DNA of 64,000 nt from Omphiscola glabra (Eukaryota; Mollusca; Gastropoda; Lymnaeidae), in the NCBI GenBank assembly GCA_964017045.1, contig OZ024811.1, positions 11,623,818-11,687,817 of the forward strand, read 5' to 3'. Positions 62,901 to 64,000 of the stretch are shown here, in pieces. Position 1 is the first letter of the stretch, and each line of letters opens with the position of its first letter. Position numbers and translations under genes: made by a program. Below the pieces are notes generated by a model. That model worked only from the letters and a program-made list of their open reading frames with translations, did not search any database and was not told the DNA's origin.

Positions 62901-63852
62901 AAATACATCATTGTGGGGCTGAGTTGTGACCAAAATTGCAAACATCATTGTGGAACTGCGTTGTGAGTAGGGTCTATTTTAAAAGAAAATAATTGTTTAA
63001 AATTATTTTATTCTTGACATAGGATTTCAAAAATATAGTTAAATTCAAACATTTCATTTCTGTCATGAAAAACATCCAAAACAGTGGACACACTGCCATG
63101 AGAAAGATGCACGTACCCTGTGATCCCCTGCAGGACCTGGGTGGGGCTGGTGTTGTGGACTGCTCTGGCCAACTAAGTTTCCTTGTGTCTTGTCAGTGAG
63201 ATCCTGTCTTTCTCTGTAGGCTCTAAAGTCTTCAAAGTGGTCATGAAGCTGATCTGAAAACAGATGATAAACCAATGAAACATATGATAAACCAATGAAA
63301 CTTATGATAAACCAATGAAACATATGATAAACCAATGAAACAGATGATAAACCAATGAAAACAGATGATAAACCAATGAAACAGATGATAAACCAATGAA
63401 ACAGATGATAAACCAATGAAACAGATGATAAACCAATGAAACAGATGATAAACCAATGAAACAGATGATAAACAAATGAAAACAGATGATAAACCAATGA
63501 AACAGATGATAAACCAATGAAACCTCATTGAGAGTTTTTCAGCTTAAATCTTTGTCAGAGATTTTTTTAAAAATTCAATTCATCAGGTACAGAGCACTCA
63601 GATTTGGAAAAGCCTTCAGCTCCAGAAATAGACCTATAGCTACTGACTGCTGCAGAAGAAAATATTTTTTGTCAGATGGTGACGCAAAAAATTATTTTTG
63701 ACCTGTTTGTGCCCGAGCTTGCAGTCTCTCACTCGGAGTCAAGGTTGCATAGGGATCAATGTTTGCTCGGTTGGCAAGGTAGTGCTTGGGTGAGTTGAGG
63801 TGGTCAGAGTAGTAGGAGGGATAGTAGCGGTCTTCGGGGTGGACTTGGAAGT
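46046..63852 (-). CDS. TJP1: ZO-1/TJP1 homologue, C-terminal part (5'-truncated)
   Basis: Twelve minus-strand exons: 63852-63703, 63253-63117, 62557-62328, 61963-61790, 61610-61023, 56726-56361, 52492-52295, 51870-51454, 47977-47856, 47403-47287, 46656-46513 and 46149-46046. They give 914 residues plus TAG in consistent phase. ZO proteins are MAGUK scaffolds linking junction membrane proteins to actin; arthropods have polychaetoid. The PDZ1-3, SH3 and GUK core must lie right of the window. What is present is the linker (DPYATLTPSERLQARAQ, DPYRFTRSTANPVSVSV then KLSDLSARYR), long proline-rich and disordered stretches, and a complete ZU5 domain ending SSVSILVDHF, the counterpart of the CVSVLIDHF end of human ZO-1. 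The 57-61 kb intron has matching phases, so no exon is required there, though a 3n exon cannot be excluded. An ancestral gene could correspond to TJP1, 2 or 3; ZU5 points to the TJP1 type. Confidence 0.95.
47449..47471 (+). repeat. G22 tract near a ZO-1 acceptor
   Basis: About 22 G on the plus strand, hence poly(C) in the ZO-1 transcript, ending some 45 bases upstream of the acceptor at 47404. A second G-run follows at 47597 and a third (G19) at 48380. Confidence 0.93.
48540..48665 (+). repeat. 60-bp direct duplication
   Basis: Two copies of GCTGTGTCCAATGATAGACA ... AAGATTCTGAGAGTGTA (starts about 48543 and 48603). Intronic in ZO-1. Confidence 0.93.
49215..50945 (+). repeat. About 123-bp tandem array (14 units)
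   Basis: GCTCAACTTTGACC recurs about every 123 bases from 49225 to 50820. The unit contains TCATGAGACACATTAAACTA, a T/A-rich block, CTCCAAGTCAGGAGTTATTT and AAAGCTGTGCATTCATA. Units are over 95% alike except in the T-run length. It sits in the ZO-1 intron 47978-51453. The frame MHSYFLLNFDLKSF is a by-product. Confidence 0.97.
51454..51870 (-). CDS. TJP1: ZO-1 polyproline exon
   Basis: 417 bases encoding three proline clusters (PEPNLPPPPVDLPF, MPLPPPPPLSELF, PAEPPPPPPPPFKTFPLPPV). The polyproline runs with flanking acidic/hydrophobic residues resemble EVH1 or SH3/profilin ligands (FPPPP-like, inferred). The donor GG|GTAAGA is at 51453. The neighbouring exon 52492-52295 encodes SYKRLTKQASFSG, Ser-rich and basic. 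Confidence 0.9.
52985..53110 (+). repeat. About 41-bp tandem repeat (3 units)
   Basis: Unit TTAGTTATATAAAGATTTGT plus CAAATAAAATGACAATTAAT. Followed at 53345-53450 by a similar three-unit repeat of TAGACACAATGTGTGAGCTA. Confidence 0.9.
53457..53474 (+). repeat. G18 tract
   Basis: Homopolymer G in a ZO-1 intron. Similar runs occur at 146-161, 1558-1575 and 42724-42739. Confidence 0.95.
53763..53915. mobile_element. Possible foldback/MITE
   Basis: GGTATGTGAAAGCCTGCGTA at 53763 and the reverse complement of GTTATTCAGGCTTTCGCATA at 53891 pair over about 20 bases with a few mismatches. The interior is non-coding. Confidence 0.5.
54049..54271. mobile_element. Foldback element inside the satellite
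   Basis: 105-bp arms (54049-54153 and 54167-54271) pair at about 94%, with a 13-base loop. Arm landmarks are GCTAAACTTGAATTCATAGA and TCATCAGAAAACAAGA. The element interrupts the 21-bp array. Confidence 0.92.
55398..55552. mobile_element. Small TIR element inside the satellite
   Basis: 155 bp with ends CAGACCTGTTTACCCT and (reverse complement) CAGACCTGTTTACTCT, 15/16 alike. ATAGTG flanks both sides, but the flank is itself repeated, so TSD length is uncertain. Confidence 0.75.
56727..61022. other. 4.3-kb ZO-1 intron
   Basis: AT-rich. Contains a 95-bp direct duplication at about 58900-59092 (TCAGGATTTGACAGAATATT at 58902 and 58997), a (GAT)n run near 58210 and short frames I cannot assign, including plus-strand 57142-57390. 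Nothing here resembles a ZO-1 exon with correct phases. Confidence 0.6.
61023..61610 (-). CDS. TJP1: ZO-1 proline/glycine-rich exon
   Basis: 588 bases, phase 2 on both sides. Encodes AYNYADVNNASSRYGPSG, PPVPPPP, RLDGGGSSSRLDGG, LQPPPLPPHPSDQDYYDS and ends GGYTRPR. Several tyrosines in acidic contexts (DRPYEYMSV, DQDYYDSKAY) could be phosphorylated; that is inference. The disordered linker is typical of ZO proteins between GUK and ZU5, with little sequence conservation. Confidence 0.92.
62590..62905 (+). repeat. 18-bp tandem array (about 17 units)
   Basis: Unit ATGTAATTAAATTTATCA, almost invariant. It starts about 35 bases beyond the exon edge 62557, i.e. just upstream of that exon's acceptor on the ZO-1 strand. 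Confidence 0.97.
63256..63525 (+). repeat. 18-bp tandem array abutting an acceptor (about 15 units)
   Basis: Unit CAGATGATAAACCAATGAAA with CAT/CAG variants and 19-base forms. On the minus strand the last unit runs directly into the acceptor CATCTGTTTTCAG at 63254, so the polypyrimidine tract is part of the repeat. Confidence 0.96.
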
Positions 63853-64000
63853 CTGAGGGACAAGAACAAAATTCTTTACATGTAAACTTTAAAATTGGTT
63901 CACTTTTTTCTTTTAAATTCTTTAAAGAACTATATACAGATTCTAAATGCTATTGCTTTATTGCATTTTGTACACACACAAAAAAAATCTGTTGAAGGAT

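Noticed and set aside
62547..62948. 133-residue minus and 103-residue plus frames
   Set aside because: Both come from the 18-bp array.

Overview
This is eukaryotic, animal nuclear DNA: AT-rich, with short exons separated by GT-AG introns and many minisatellites, microsatellites and small DNA transposons. Protein similarity (recalled, not searched) points to a lophotrochozoan, most likely a gastropod mollusc. The species cannot be fixed from the window.

Four protein-coding genes can be rebuilt exon by exon with consistent splice phases. (1) 556-9156, + strand, 5'-truncated: the last ten exons (414 residues) of a single-pass membrane protein that looks like the metazoan LolA-like family. (2) 11061-14496, - strand: BLOC1S6 (pallidin), five coding exons, 231 residues. 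(3) 24816-40822, + strand: an Atos/FAM214 homologue, twelve coding exons, 2098 residues, most of it in one 4921-base exon. (4) 46046-63852, - strand, 5'-truncated: the C-terminal 914 residues of a ZO-1/TJP1 homologue (polychaetoid orthologue), ending in a complete ZU5 domain. Genes 1 and 2 converge, and genes 3 and 4 converge. Genes 2 and 3 diverge from a repeat-rich 10 kb interval (14520-24815). There is no operon-like organisation. Two products act in endolysosomal trafficking or macrophage/transcription programmes (BLOC1S6, Atos) and one in cell junctions (ZO-1), with no obvious joint pathway.

The repeats are the most unusual part. At least fifteen tandem arrays lie in introns or UTRs, and many start or stop within tens of bases of an exon edge. 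One 40-bp array copies a splice donor seven times. A 67-bp array re-duplicates the last codons and stop of ZO-1. A 21-bp satellite of about 2.3 kb in a ZO-1 intron is open in several frames and has been invaded by a foldback element and a small transposon. A 132/140-bp array is an amplified piece of a SINE-like element. Mobile DNA includes two hAT-type MITEs with 8-bp target duplications, a piggyBac-type MITE in TTAA, a dead LINE fragment, tRNA-derived SINE pieces and several further inverted-repeat elements. A telomere-like 23-bp array sits beside a 36-bp-arm hairpin carrying YY1-type motifs.

I found no CRISPR array, no tRNA or rRNA gene, and no convincing undescribed enzymatic system. The large open frames outside the four genes are products of tandem repeats.
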